Assembly (NCBI GenBank): GCA_013396755.1
Contig: VWZF01006750.1
Location: 1,072,339-1,136,338, forward strand
DNA from: Sclerurus mexicanus
Lineage: Eukaryota > Chordata > Aves > Passeriformes > Furnariidae
Direction of reading: 5' to 3'
Length of the DNA: 64,000 bases
The notes beneath the pieces are model-generated. The model worked only from the letters and a program-made list of their open reading frames with translations, had not been told where the DNA came from and ran no database searches. Positions 47,101-61,700 of the stretch are shown here, one piece after another; position 1 is the first letter of the stretch; each line of letters begins with the position of its first letter. The position numbers and the translations under genes are program-made.

Positions 47101-50100
47101 TTGTTAAAAAATATAACCCTTGGAGTCAATTCCCTGGAGAGTCCCTAGAGCATTTCCTGGATAATAATGATGCAATAGTTTCCTATCCTATTGATGACTG
47201 TCCCAGAGCACCTCAGAACAAATGCTCCCATTCCCTGAAAGCTGCTCAAGTACCAGGATGCTGCTATAAATGGTTGAAATGTGATGCAGTTTCCCCTTCA
47301 ACTTCCTCCAGCTCAGCCTAATGGGGATTAAGAGCCATTAAAGGCTCTTTGCAGCATATGCAGTTGCTATTGATCAGTTGTTTTAGCCAATGATCTGATT
47401 ACAACCATCTTCTCTTTACAGTGCTTTACTGGCAGAAAAGAACATACAAACATACAATAAAAGTTGAGGAATGAAGGTACAAGATTTTCTGTGTGTGCGA
47501 AGAATTTGTTTGGCTACTAAAAAGAAAGATTGTCATTGTCTTTTTCCATGAGTAAAAATTTCCACCTGCAAACCAAGAAGTCAATTGGAAGCAAAAACGT
47601 TATACAAGTAGAGCTCAGGGAGTTTGTCTAGAGTATGACATAATGCATTTTGCTTTCTTTGCTTGTGACAGAGCTTAAACAATATGATTTTGGCAAATGC
47701 TTTCGTACATTACATTGCTGTAGAGTTTAGGAGAACTTCGGAGAAGTGGGTCCTGTCCCCTTTGACCAGCTTTTTGCCCATGATGAGTCAGCATTCTAGC
47801 CCCTGAGCTTTTCACACAGACAGGTGTTACCCTCTTGTACCATTTCTTAAAAGAACCCAGAGGTAACTCTTTGCTATATGGAACCCAGCTGTGGGTAAAT
47901 TAGTTGAACTCTGAAAGCAGGTGCTGAATCGACCCCCTGTGAAGGGTAGTCTGGGGAGCAGTATGTCAAGTTTCTGACTCTTTCAGGGCTGAACCTCTCG
48001 GGTCTGTGGAGGCTGAGAAGGCTGTGGAGGATGCACAGAGGCAGATCTGACGCAGTCAATGTCAAAGTCAAATCTCTTTGCCATGAGAGAAGGTGAAGCT
48101 GAGCAGAGCCTTTCTAGAGGGTCATTATTTAGTGTCAGCACTCAGTCTCCCTCTAATTCTGGTTTTGCTGCCTATGTTCCTATATCAGTTTGAACACTCA
48201 TCCTCTGAATGATTTCTCTGGCAAAGTGAAGAGGGAAGGAAGGATATTGAATTGAGAAGATTGTTACGAGAAGATTGTTACAAGATGCCTGAGGCAAAAT
48301 AAATTCCTGAAAACTCTGATGGTCCTTTGTGATCTCAGCATTTATTTTGCAGTATTCGATGGCTTTTGGGGAACAGATCAGGCTTCATTTGCATGATTGG
48401 TATGGTCTTTTATGAAATGGTGGCAGAGTAGGGTTAGCACACTGTCTCTCTTGTTCAAAACAATGGAACCACTGTTAACTCACTATTTCAACATGCGAAT
48501 TGGTATTAGGTTTAAGAGAATACTTATGATCTGAGATGATATGGGGTTACTTTGCTCTTTGTGACTGGACAGGAAATGCAACACAGCTATTCATGCCTTT
48601 CTCAGGATATAAATAATTGTGCACAGTACTTCACTAACAAATTTGTTCAACTAGCACGGTGTGTCACTACTTGGATGGGCCCTAGTATTCTCTCAGGAGA
48701 TGGTCAGGAGTAGGAAGATGTGTAAATACCATCAATAAACTACCGGCACTTTACTTTTGAAAGTATAGTATCAGTAGGTGTCCTGGACAGAAATGAGATA
48801 TCTGTCAGTGAAAGGAAATGTTAGTGACTGAATGAGAGTTATCGAATAATGTGGCAGAGAGGTGTCTTCCTCTCTGATCATTACAATAATTTGGTCTTAA
48901 TTCCTAGAAAGGGTAAGGCATGCTTTGTATTTCTCTTCATTTCATGATCAAAGACACCTATCCCAGCATAGCCTGTGACTCCACAAAGGACTTCAGAGTT
49001 CTACATGCGCAGAGGATGGTGATCTGCTTCATGAGCATGAACAGAAAATTATGCTTACCTACCTTTGGAGGTCCTGTCATTTACTGGCAACTGAATGATT
49101 CCTTGTAGCATTTTATTGTTCTTAGAAAGGAAAAAACCTCTGGGTACAAATATGCTATCTAGTTCTGTGATACTCCAGAGGAGGCTATGTCCTCTTCTGG
49201 GCCCTGATGATTTGAACACATTTTTTTCTTGTATGTACAATGTAGAAATTCACAGAACATTTTATTAAGCTTTCATGTGATTTTGATCACTTTGTGATAG
49301 TTTTCAGATGTATACTTCAATTGTATTAGAGACCACTGTTCTTGGTAACTAAAAGATCTCAATGCTAAAAGACCTTTACCAGCAGGTAACACCAGAGAGC
49401 ATGTTTCCTATAAAATGTCCACAGAACTTAGTACATCAGGTTGCTGATTTTTTTTCCTAGAGCAGAAGAATTTCATGCAGGCTCTCACTGCTGCAGGCAT
49501 TCTTGCATCCCACAGAGTTCTCAATACAAAGAGCAGGGAGCATCAGTGTCCTTGTGGGCTGCTGATGGGCTAGACGCATAGCTCCTCAAGAGAAGCAATT
49601 TGTTACTCTTGACCTCAGAATAGCAACAAGCCAAGAATTGTGAGCAATTCCTGCTGACTGAGATGCCGCTGGCATGAAAAGTTTCCTCCACCTTGATGCA
49701 TGGTGAGAAGGTGCAGCTGGAGGCAGCTGTCCTGAGAATCAGAAGTGTCAGAGCACACATGACTATGCTGAGAGAAACTGTGAAGAGCTGTTGCAAACAC
49801 AGCAAGTGTTTGGAAAGGGAGTGTACTGTCATAGACCTCTGTGTGAGAAGGAAACAAGTCACTGTGGGCTAACAAGGAGACACATGATGGGACTCAGGGA
49901 GAGCGAAGGGTGGGGGGGATGTGATGTTCCCTCTACGGCTTTCAGGCCTTGTGGGAACCAGGATTATTGCAGTGATACTATACATAAAAGAAGCTTCCAG
50001 TAAGTTCCTCCTCCAGGGCAAAAGTCCAGCACTAGTATAAAGAATTCATGAATTGTAAGGCACAGCTCCTCTCCAGTCAGTTGCTGGGGCTTCTACTCGT

Positions 50101-51528
50101 CTTTCCCTTTTTGCCTTGAATTCAGGCACTGCTACATCATCTCATTATTTTGTATTTGCATATCTGAATTATATATTAGGACCATAATAAGCAAGCAATT
50201 CTGTCATACTGACTTGTCTCAGTCTGTGTACTTAGGTCTTATGCAGGGTTGTCTTCTCTCCAGCAACGTAGATTGAGAAACTGGGTAAAGCAGAAATGCT
50301 ACTAGTAGCTACTTGCTATAAAAAGCTAAGAGTCCTTTGTGGGTCATGAGAGGAATGACAGAAATACAGCTTAAACTCTGGACTGCTTACACTACCTTTT
50401 GATGAAAGAGAGCCCTGACACTGGGATGGTGAGATCAGTTTCTTACCATCGCAGTCTTTGTTCACCACAGTGGTAGGTCAGAATTTTCCATTGTCAATCA
50501 GTCATTTTACCTCTGACTTTGAAAATACGGAATGCTGCCAGCTCTTTTGATAGCAAAAATCACATGATTTTAGTGACAGAGTTATTTTACTAATAGTGTC
50601 TGGCAGGATCCCTGTGCTGTTTTATTGTCTTGTCTTAGAATTCCTGGTTCAGAATTGATGCAATTTTTCATGGTTTTATATGGCAATACAGTCTAAGTCG
50701 AAGCTGTCCACCATTTCCTCAGAGAGGAAACTCCTAGCTCAGGTGGCTACCTGCTTCACTTATTTCATTGGAACTCTATTCCTCAGATTATGGTCAAGTT
50801 ATTTCTGTCAGAGATGATGAAATGTTTTTTTATATGTCGCAAGCCTGCAATTCCTGTCTTAGCTTTTTGCAAGCAAATTTCCAGTCCTATAGTATCTTGA
50901 GCTATCAAAAAATTTTGGTTGTTAAGTTTTTCAGCTTCTAGAAAGTTGAAATACAAATACTTGAGTTTACCCTAGGTGAAGCATCTAGGGCAGTTATGTC
51001 TCATCTAATGCTTAATGGTCCAATTGCTTGGTAGACCCATTCATAATTCATCAGGCATCTGATTAAATGTAGTTTAGTCTGACTGTGATAGTGTTTGCAG
51101 CTAATTTAAAGGCAGAACATTAGACTTGCACAACTTGCCCTTATATACTAAGGATGTAGAATGAACTCTCTCCTGATTAAAATATGAACCATTTTATATG
51201 GTTCCATATTCTAAGATTGCAAATTCCTTTTTTTCTGAAATAGCAGATATTTCTGTTCACATTGATGATTGATTCTTCTTTTCCCTCCTTTTTACTTTTT
51301 TTCTTTCTTTGAAAGCAGCAAGACAGGGTTATACTATAAATCTTTCATTCACATCTCTTTCATATGCAGTGAGCTACACAATAGATCTGTGTGTCCAAGA
51401 CTGGACATGTAAAGGTGACTTGGACAGGTGATAAAAATAATTCTCAGCTCTTGAATGTCATGCAAACTACAACATTCTATTAATATTCCTCATTTATTTT
51501 CCAGTTAGAGGTCAGTATTTGATATTAT
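44141..51528. other. Long non-coding stretch
   Basis: No gene recognised over about 7.4 kb. Frames stay at or below about 115 codons. It holds two perfect hairpins (45440-45461 and 46332-46354), a polypyrimidine tract near 45640-45700 and a perfect 2 x 14-bp tandem repeat (48254-48281). Confidence 0.5.
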
Positions 51529-51630
51529 TGAGCAACCTGGTCTAGTGTGGTAAGTCCCTGCCCATGGCAGGGGAGGTTGGAACTAGATGATCTTTAAGGT
51601 CCCTTCCAACTCAAACCATTCTATGATTAT
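51529..51630 (+). mobile_element. CR1 LINE 3' tail, about 100 bp
   Basis: TGAGCAACCTGGTCTAGTGT, then the CCCTGCCCATGGCAGGGGAG block, the AACTAGATGATCTTTAAGG block and finally CCAACTCAAACCATTCTATG: the classic bird CR1 3' terminus in sense orientation. It is severely 5'-truncated and close to consensus, so probably younger than the 28.4-kb copy. Confidence 0.95.
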
Positions 51631-54600
51631 CTCTCTGGCGTTGTAGCAAGTGGATTGTAACTTTTAGAAAATGTTAAATGACTGCAGTGCAGTACAATTT
51701 CACCAATTATATAATTATGATCTTTCTTTAATATCATAACACAGAAGGAATCTTACGCAAAATATGTATCTCTTCAAAAGTTATACAAAATAGGGTAGCT
51801 GACAAAATATTGGAGTGAAAGAGCAACTAGTCTCAGCTTCAGAAAAAGAAAATGAAGAGCAATTCTGGCAATTAATAGTATGAACACTTAATTACCAGGT
51901 ATAATATTAAATGAAAATGTAATAGATTCATATAACCTCACAAGGGCAGTAGGCCCATAAATAATTGTATTTTTAAGGAAATAGTTCTTACAGGTAAATG
52001 TGATGACCTGTTCATAGAAGGTTAAAGGTTGGATGTGTTGAGGTAACTCACAGTATGTTAATATGGAGCCATCAGATCTGGTCTTTAGCAAAGTCTGAAT
52101 TTTGCACTTAAAACAAGAAATCAACTTTGTTTTGTTTGAAAGTGATTCTGCATTCTTAATTTTTGAGTATGGAATACTATTTCTGAGAATTCCCAAGAAG
52201 ATTCACTAATTAGAGCTAAAGAACCCTTTTAAAATTCCCTTTACGGAAAGATATATCAAATCTTTTTTTCTTGTCCTAAGGGATCTTGATAACACAGACT
52301 TCAAATTCTCCACAGAAATAAAAGTCACTGGAATATTATGCATTCACTCCATTTGAAGATTTCCTTAGGAGTGATGATATTTCTACATTCACAAATCATT
52401 TTTGTCTACTGTAGGGTTAGTACATAAAATACTCAGAAAAACTGGCAAGAAATTACTGTCTTCCAAAGGACTGCCATCTCCCATTGTTCATAGGCATATG
52501 GCCAGAGTCTGAACTAAGCAGAGGTAAGCATCTCCACCAGTCTCAGCCTAACAAATCCTAATCAGGGGTAATTTGGCTTCATTCTCACTGTATGTGCTAG
52601 AGAAAAGCAGTCATACTTGTTAAGGCTGCCATCAGTGGGTCCTAAAACATATAGTTTTACAATCATTATTAGAGATCCCACCAGTCTATTAAAACTCAGA
52701 TGATGAAGGTAGACTTCCCTATTATTCTGTCTTGAGCTAAAGCCAAGAATTTTTTAGACTAAGGATGAAGTAAACAACTAGAGGGAGTGGATGGAGGTGG
52801 GTGAGGGCTGAGGGGCAGGGAAGGAGAGAGACAGAAAGACAGAGAACAGTGTACAATCTATATATTGATGGTACTGCAGCACAAACGCTTCAGTCATCCT
52901 TAGTGGTTTGACATGCACATTTACTGAGGAAATTAATGAATGAAGTCCTGTGCTACCTGAGGAAAAAGATCTCCTGGGGAGGAGCACTAGCTGGTTAGTC
53001 TTATTCCATAGTAAAGAGACGGGGCAAGTGGGATGTGTATTTCCATTACTCATTGAATGCCAGTAGCTGTAGCTGTATGACAGGCTGGGTAAAGAAAGAA
53101 AAATGCTTCCCTGGCATTTTTGTCATTTCAAAGCAGAACTCAGTTTTACATGTGTTTTGTCTTCCTTTCAGTAGCTCTTTGAGAATAGTTGTAATAGAAT
53201 AGTTTGATCATGTAGCTGTTAATGGAAAATGAATTCTGAAAGGCTAGATAGCAAAAGAAGTTTGATTCAATGGCAACAAGACTTATTTAATTGTACACCA
53301 GACTCCTCTGTGGGTGGCTGGGGAAGAGAACAGTCTTCAGTGAGAGATCAGAAAAGATAGCACATGATGTTGGCATCCAACTCTGCAAAGGACCACCACA
53401 ATACATTTGGAAAAGCAATCAAAAAGTTGAAGTGTGCCTGTACAACATATTCTACTTTTTCTAGTAGTCAACAGTCTTCAGTGGTTGTTGATTCACCATC
53501 AGAAGGAAAAATACAGACTGGCTTGGACTCACTTCTTGGATAGTTTGTCTCCTAATGACAGTTTTTACCTTCCATTTTTTTCTATGGAAGTATTAATCTT
53601 TAGTTCATACAGCTTCTTTTTCAACCTTCCAGCGAGTGTCTCTGGAAGGCTAGATTCGTGCTGCTGCATTTGCTTCTTTGTGTGGAAGGAAAGTGATTTG
53701 CTTTTTGTATGCTATTTATAGAGAGCTTCTCCACAGAGATGGCATCCCTTCCCCCCGATGGCTCCGAGCATCCTCGTACTGCAGCTACCCACCACCTGAT
53801 GTCCTACTTTCTCATTGGCTCGAGCTGTTCCCAAACCTTGTGACTCCTGTGAGCTCACGCCCAGCTGTACTGGCTCTGAGTCTCCTGCAGTGAGACATAA
53901 TCTTCACTTTCACTTCTGTCATTTGTCCTTAATATGCCAAAGCATCTGAACAAGTGCTTGCATTCATTCCCAGAGCCCCCCATCCTAGGTTAAGCCCATA
54001 GGTCACCATAGAAATAGATGTATTCCTCAGCTTGCTGAGGTGGCAATCGGCTCTATTACGAGATCTCCATAACTTGCTGGAGGACTGTAACCCATATCAT
54101 TGCACCTGAGACAGATTTTATATTCAGATGACCTTTTATTTCCTGAAATTGTAAATGCTGTCTCACCCTACATCTGCTGCTCAGCTAAAAGTCAGGCGAC
54201 TGATTAACTTTCTCTATGGGATTTCCCTGTGATTATAAAGCCAGGTGACTGTGACAAGGTCACTAGGAAAAACAGTCTTGTGATTTTAAGCTTGACAGAA
54301 ACTTGGCAGGAAATGCAGATGAGAGAAATGTCACACTAATGCAATGATAACCTTAAATATCAGAGACTGATCTCAGAATTTTTTTTTTCAGACCATCAGA
54401 AGAGTTCATGAAATATGTCTGTTTGTTCATTCCTCCAGGAGACCCTCTCTGTTCTTACATCGCAGTGTGTTATGATAAATAATGCATTGCCTTCCCAATA
54501 GCCTTGATAAAACTGCTTCCTTAACCATATGAGGAGTACATTTCAAAAAGAGAACAAGCAGAGCACTGAGATGGAAATTAACCCCAGGACCGCCAGCCTC

Positions 54601-55603
54601 CATTAGCAATAATGGTGTCTGACAATTTCGGGGTTAAATGAGAAGTAGGTGCCTTTTTACTGAGTTCTGCTCTTTGTTCTTGCTTTAGTGTGTGTCATTG
54701 TGGAGACTGTCATGTAAGGTTAATGACAGCCTCTCATTACCCTTGTCAAATATGTAATAATGTGGCCCAACAACAGGGCTGAATGGCTCCTGCTTGTCAG
54801 ACCCCTATGTTTTGCCTAGCAGATGGTCACTGTGTTTGGAGAGGCCCTCAGATCCATCAGTGCTATCTTGAACACGTGTGTGAGGGAGGCATTTTTCCCT
54901 GATGGGACAGTTCATGGATGGAATACTAATTGGGCACAGCAAGACAACTGAGGATTTATTTATTTTTGTTGTTGATAGAAATATGTTGTGTTCCAGGGAG
55001 AGAAAGGGGAGGGAGAGAGAGAGGCAAAACCCCATTTCTGCCACCGCCAGCTCCTTTTTCATTGTGTGACTCCTTATACTGGCAAAATTGCCGTGTGTTA
55101 TGCCTTATGCTAAAAATCTGGGCTCTTTGACTACAACATAAATGGGCATGAAAATTCAGGCTTTGGTCAATTTCAGACTTTATTCTGAAAGTCTGATTCC
55201 TATTCTGCTACCTCTAAAAAAAGAAAACAGAGCGATTGCTTATTCACTATGAGCTTTGGAAAGGCATCATGTTAACACATCCGCTTGATATTACCTCCCT
55301 CGTTATTAGGATTAAATATTTATACTGTGGTAGCTGACCCTCCTGTGCTAGGTAGTATGCAAACAGAAAATATCTGTTCCTTCTCAAGGGAACATGAGCC
55401 TCTTTAGCATGAGGTTGGTGATGTGAAAGGCAGTGGTTTGCATTGTCAGATGTATGAGTAGTTTTCTCTGAAAGTAGGTATACCCAGCCTTTGACTGAGC
55501 ACCCACATCTGTTAAACAGAGAGTCCTTTGCAGCAGCAACTTATACTCCTCAGAGTATAAGCCCCTTATTGGGCTGGGGCTGCCCAAGGCAGGTACAGAG
55601 TTT
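51631..55603. other. Non-coding stretch
   Basis: No gene recognised. The purine-rich patch at 52780-52845 and the GC-richer patch at 53740-53895 have no clear identity. Confidence 0.5.
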
Positions 55604-55770
55604 TATGTAGGTTTTTGGTTTTGGTTTGGTTTTTTTGTTTGTTTGTTTGTTGGTTGGTTTTGGTTTGTTTGGTTTTTTTTTTTAAATAAGTTATTACTTC
55701 CCTTTCCTTTGGTTTTTTTTTTTTGTTTGGTTTGGTTTGGGTTGGGTTTTTTTGGTTTTTTTTTTGGTGT
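55604..55770. repeat. T/G-rich low-complexity tract
   Basis: Mostly T and G on the plus strand, with GTTT, GGTT and GGTTTT periodicities and several long T runs, interrupted once by a short mixed stretch (about 55684-55710). Similar in make-up to the tract at 19.6 kb. Confidence 0.92.
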
Positions 55771-58700
55771 CTGTAAAGCTAGTGCAAAGTGATGTAATAT
55801 CATCTTTCCCACATTTGGGAAACTTAGCACTAATGGATCTTGATTGTTCTTTGTTGAAAATGCCTAATATGAACAGACTGCACAGCCATAAAATAATGCT
55901 TTATCTGATGTGGTTAGGTACAATTCGTCTACATCAAGGAGTGGGATTGATGTGACTAAAATTAGGGTAGTTATAATGGTGAAAATGTTCTTAATGTAGA
56001 CAATACCTCAGTCTGCGGAACAAGAAAAATTTGCTCTAAAAAGTATAATCAGCTCTATTTGTTTCAGAGGGATGTTAACTCTGAAAATTAAATATAGCAC
56101 TGTAGAAATCAACATGGTTAACTACTTCATTGCTATTCTTTATAATGGGGATAATCCCTATCACAAAGAGCTTTTTTATTTTCCTAAGAAGTACATTCAA
56201 AAACAACAGTAGGAAATTGCACTGGTTGCTTTATTTCATTTTGTATTACAATTATTAAAATTCTACACTGAGGTCTTGTCACCACCATCAAAGTGGTGCA
56301 CACTTCAGCAGCCAGGCCAGCTTGTTGCAGAGTTCATATAATCAAGCCTGTTCTGGATTAAGAAGGAAAACTGAGAGTCAGGAAAAAATATTTTTCTAGT
56401 GTTTCCCAATGGAAAGACACGAAAAACTTATATGGAAAAAATCCTAATCACTTCAGGAGTGTAAAGAAAGAAATGTAAAAGCTGCCCCTAAGAATGTCCA
56501 TGGATCTTTTGAGATTTAGGCTCTTCACTCTGCCATTCCTTTCAATTTTCCATCTATAAATGATTCTGATATTCTGGAAAAGTCAGATCCAAAAGTGGAG
56601 GCCTAAAGTGGCAAAGCACATACAGCTTAGTCACCTCGTCCCTTGGGGCTGTGAATGTGCATCTGAGAGTGAGAAGGACTTTTTCCACTGCCAGCCTGAC
56701 AGCAGGCTTTTAAAAAAAATTCCGCAGTCAGCAGACTTTAGTACTTTTTTAAAAAGACATTTGCTGTGAATATTACTCAAGTTGGCACAGTTCCCTTTTT
56801 TCTCTACCACTTTTCTCTTACTGAAGCAGCAAAGAAATGGGACAGTTGTGGTTATTAGGTAATTCAGGAGATACCTGCTCCTTGATACTGATGTTTTTAC
56901 TCACAGAAAGGATCCTAAGAATAGAACATAAGAAACCATGTGAATTTACTGGGACTTCCTGAGGGAAAATAAATGAGGAATAAAAACGATGCAGCATGTG
57001 AGTCAGCTTTCTACTGTGCCCACACATGTGACTATTCCCTGTGCCCTAGGGGAATGGGACACCAGAAAAAATAATTGGTACCAAATAGTATGTCCACTTT
57101 CTTAAGAAGATCAATGAAATAAAAAAGTGTAGGCCAAACCTTCTAATTAGTACAGGTAAAAGTGGTAAGGGAGCAAAATTGTATAAATAAAGATGGCAAT
57201 TAAAATCAGGAATATTCTCAGCAAGTATCTCTGAAATTAACAGACATGTAACAAAGTCAACAGCCATCTTTGCTGATTTTCTCAGATGGCAGTTTTAGAG
57301 GCAATACAAAGCAAAATCAGCATGAAATCCAAAATCCCCCTCTTTTATAAACCCATTTCTAATGCATATTGTAGATTAAGCTTGTAATTTTTTTGTCTCT
57401 ACAGTCACTTTGTTAATGCAGGGGAGCTGGTGACTTTACAAAATTCTGAAAGATGGACAGCACTCCCATGTGACCCATATTTTAAAATCAAAGTCCCCTG
57501 AGTTAAAAGTAAGAACACAAGCCTGGCAACACACAGATTTTTCATCTGACCAGGAGTAGTGGTGAACCCAGCAGTATGTCAACAAAAGCCTGGAAAAGTA
57601 GCCTGATTTTCCTGCTATTAAATATTAGTAAGAGATGAAGTGCAAAGGCATTACTTTCTCCAGAGAAAGGAAGAATATGATAAGAAGGCAGAAGTGAATG
57701 CAGATGTGGCAAAAGCAAAGGGAAGAGCTCACAGGCTGAAAGACAGAACTGGAGGCAGTGTCTGTTACAGCCCTTCCCTCACAGAAGGAGAGTGGCTCCA
57801 AAATGTGACTCCAGTGATGAAGAAAAGCCTAACTTCACTATTGAGATGCACAGCTGATCACTTCGAGGCAATTAAAATGAATTGGCTGAATTTGTTTATT
57901 TGAAGGTAGCATGAGTGAAGGCTCTCCTTTTTAGGAATTCAAGTAATGCTTGCCTCTGCCTGGGAAAGGTGAGGGGGGTTGATTTGACTGATAGAATATA
58001 TTATAGCTTACTGTTTCAAGAGTATTGATGTGCTGGAGCAGACTGTGTAACTGGAGCTACACAGACTGTTTTTTCCTAAGCTGCCTGTCTTCTGAATATG
58101 GCATGAGAAAGACAACAAGTTATTTGAGTGTCAATAAGCTAAACTGCATATTTAGGGGTAGTGGGCAAAATATATTTGAAAGTGTTAGCTCCCTGTACCC
58201 AATGCTGAAAACTTTTCTCAGATAACTAAAGTTTAAACTTTGAAAAATAAAAAGTTTCTTATGCTTCCTGTCACTTAATTATGACTGTGAAAATCAAAAT
58301 TTAAGACTACTATGCAGCAACACAGGAAAAAGAGCAAAGCAGTCTTTTCTATTTGGAATGACCATGACTTAATTTGCTTCTACTGATCCCTTATTAATTA
58401 AAAAATATTGCTCTTTGAAGCCTGCATTCCTTCCTGTCTGAAAACATGCTTGTCAATCTTGCCCCCTCACTGTATTAACATACAGCGAACGTATGGATTT
58501 TAAGAATGCAGTGAGAAGTATTTGTGTTTCTTCCCTTCTGTGTTTATCCCAGGACTGAAAGGGCAGCTAAGAGTTGAAAAGCAATAGTGTTTCCTGGCTT
58601 GCATATGACTTTTCCAACAGCACAGTAGAACTGAAGGCTTCCACAGTGCCTCTTTTTTAGTATCAAACCCAAGTTCTGTGTATGTAGCTTCAGCTGGGAT

Positions 58701-61700
58701 GATTTCACTCACTTAACAGGCAAAAAACCCCTCTGCAGTTCCTAATGAGACCCAATTAAAACCAAAATTCAAATGCACACACAGCTCTATTTCCTTGTGT
58801 GACCTTTGTGTCAAGCTACTGCAAATGGTCATGGTCCCTGGGAAAAATGACAGACTGAGGAAAGTGACTGAACAAAAGAGACACATCTGTCTACTGTTGG
58901 TAGGAAGAAGGCTCGCAGCCCATCCCCTGCTGATGGTCCTAATGGTGCACCACAGTTTCTCTCAGAGGAAGACAGGAGTAGCATAAACAAGCCTGACTTT
59001 CCCTGAACTTCTCCTCGAGTCAGGATGCCCTCTCCTCTGGGAGGAGTTTTGACATGGCTTCGTGTCAACAAAACCATTTGGCACACACAATCATTTTGGT
59101 ACCTCAGTACCTGTATAATGATAGTAGCATCTTTTCTTATTTTAATGCCCTTAGTATTCTTTTGGGCTGCTATCAGTGTCCTTTTTCATGAAAATATGGA
59201 TAAGCAAGATATATATCTGTACAAGCAATTTTTTATTTTAATTCCCTTGCTACTGGTAAATTTGATTAGGAGAAAAAAAATTGTTGAACAAATATTTAAA
59301 AAATTTGCCCCCTGATTAAATCATGCTTTCTCCCTATCTTCTTGGCATATGAGGCTGACTTGGGCATCATTTTAAATCTCCTAGTTTGGACTGTGATGTT
59401 TCAAATTAAGCTCGCTTTGATGTTCTGTGTGAGTACAGGACAAAAGCCCATGAACTAAATGATTGCTTCCATTGCAGCATCATAATAGAATAACTTCAAA
59501 CTCCAATCAAAAGGTAGCAAATGGATCTTTCCCAGAAATCCTTATGTTTCTTCACTGAATCATGTCAATAATTCTAGAAAAAAAAAGTGCTCAAGGCCTC
59601 AAAGTAAATTTTTAACAGACTGGGAGTGCTATCTGGGGCTTGCTTTTCTATCAGTTTCTGTCACTCTTTTAAGTAACTGTTTTGAGATATGCGTTGGTTT
59701 CAGAAATTGGAATTGTACCATGTTTGTATATGGTTGTGCTATTCTGGAGTCATGTAGGAGCAAACTGCAGGTATGTAAATTGTTACTGATCCAACTTTCC
59801 CCACTAATTTCTTTTCATTGTAGAAGTTTCTGGTGGAAGATAGCTGCTGTGTGGCGTCATGATATTCATTGGGCCAGATAGATTTGAGAACAAAATGAAA
59901 TTTACTAAGTTGTTGCCCATCTGCTGAGCTATAGTAATTTTCCATTCTTGGCCTATTCCAGTTGCTAGATAATATAGTTTAGCATTAACCTCTTTCAATT
60001 AACTTTAAATTGAAAGGCTTCAATTAAGTCACATCACTTTACACCTGGGAGGGCTAACAGCACGCCCACAGCCATCTACCAGTGATTGCAGTAGTTCAGC
60101 CAACAAACAGCAGGCTGGTAAACTCCTCAAATGTGGACATGCACTACAGGCTTCAGGTACCCTAGGTCACTGTCATAAAAGACCTTGAAGATACTGCTTC
60201 TTTTATGAAAGAGTCACAGTGTCCTATTTGAAACCAGGGATAAGTCCAAGTCACAAGAGTGAGGCAGTTGTCAGCAGTTGCTGCTGCTAAGCTTCTGGGG
60301 AGCAGCTTTCCGAACCAGCTGTAGGATTACTGAGGCTTGGATTACCTAGTCCCTGATTATTTCGATAGCAGCTCCAGAGACCGTCTGAACGCAGTCAAAT
60401 TAATCTGAGAGGAGAGGTGCAACTGTCTGGTCAGCTTCAGCTTTCAGTCAAATCTAAGCTTTTCACAGCCCCTAATGGAGATCCCCAGGGAATCCATAGT
60501 TTTTGGCTGTTCTAATCAGACTTCTTTAGAGGTTGTGAAAGTGTTACAGTTCAGCTCTCTGGTTTTCTCCACATGAAGATAAACTTATGTATAAACTCTC
60601 ATGCCTGTGGATCATTGATTGCAAGTTGATGAAACTGGATGAATATAATCTGTAAATGACATCTGTACGATATTTTATCTCTTTTTTTCCCCTTTAAATA
60701 CATTTCTATCATTTTGAAAGACTCTAGTTATTGATTCATATCTTGACTGGAAGAAATTGCTGTGGATAAGATGAAGAATAGAACAAAACTGAACAAGGAA
60801 TATAAGAAAATTAGAGGAGAAAAGAGAGGGAGACACTTTAGGGAATCAGGATGCTTAAAAGAAGAATTTTAAGAGAAAAGCAAATAACATGTCTTTACTA
60901 GCTGCCAAATATGAATTTAATCCAACAAAAAAACTCTTGTTAGTAACAAAGAAATATGTATTTTAATTTTTTTTTTCCCTGTTGACTACTACAGTATGCT
61001 TTGAATATGACTGCAGTCCTGCCTAATGTGAAGAATACAGTGATAAAATCTCTTGGAAGTAATTCAAACCCTTGAGAATACAACTGACAATGCTAGAGTT
61101 CGGCACCTTAAAGTAACAGAAATCCAAAGAACCAAAACCTTCGCAAAACCAGGTTATAATTCCTATAAGGTTGTCCAGAGAAAGAGATTTTATTTTGAGT
61201 CTCACATTAAAGCTGTTCTAAGATACACTGTATGTAAACATAGCCTTGTGTTTCAACTGGTGTAAATATAGTTAGCCTTGTGAATTGGCGATGGTCTTTG
61301 CTGTACCTGGAGACAGGAAGCCCATGGAAATGCCTTAACAAGCGCCATCCAGGGGAGGGCAGTGAGGCACAGAAAGGCTGGTGTGCATATTGCTGTGTGG
61401 TGTGCTGCAGTTTGCTGGCTGCTTGCTTGATAACTGGCAGGGAATTCAATCCAAAATTGACAAGATTCATGTCTTCTGCAATGCTTGGACAGCAGGGTCC
61501 TGTCCATTCCTTTCTCCTGCCAAGCAGCCTGGCACAGAGAGCGGAGTGCAGATGGAGCAGCACAGCTCACCTGGATGCTCCAGACACTTATATCTGCAGT
61601 CTTGCTGAAGTCTATTTGTCTTTTTACTGATATTTTCCAAAACTAAAGGCTGGAATTTAAAGCACTGCAGCCTTTACTTAAGTCTCCTTGACAGTATAAA

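Noticed and set aside
49521..49875. Overlapping minus-strand frames of 113 and 86 codons
   Set aside because: Two frames of the same strand are equally open, neither has a known domain, and the patch is simply GC-richer than its surroundings.
53700..53900. TATTTATAG plus inverted CCAAT and a GC-richer patch as a promoter
   Set aside because: Element order and spacing do not fit a promoter, and no CpG enrichment or downstream exon is visible.
61207..61630. Overlapping frames of 105-118 codons on both strands
   Set aside because: Openness on both strands at once reflects composition. No domain or splice context was recognised.
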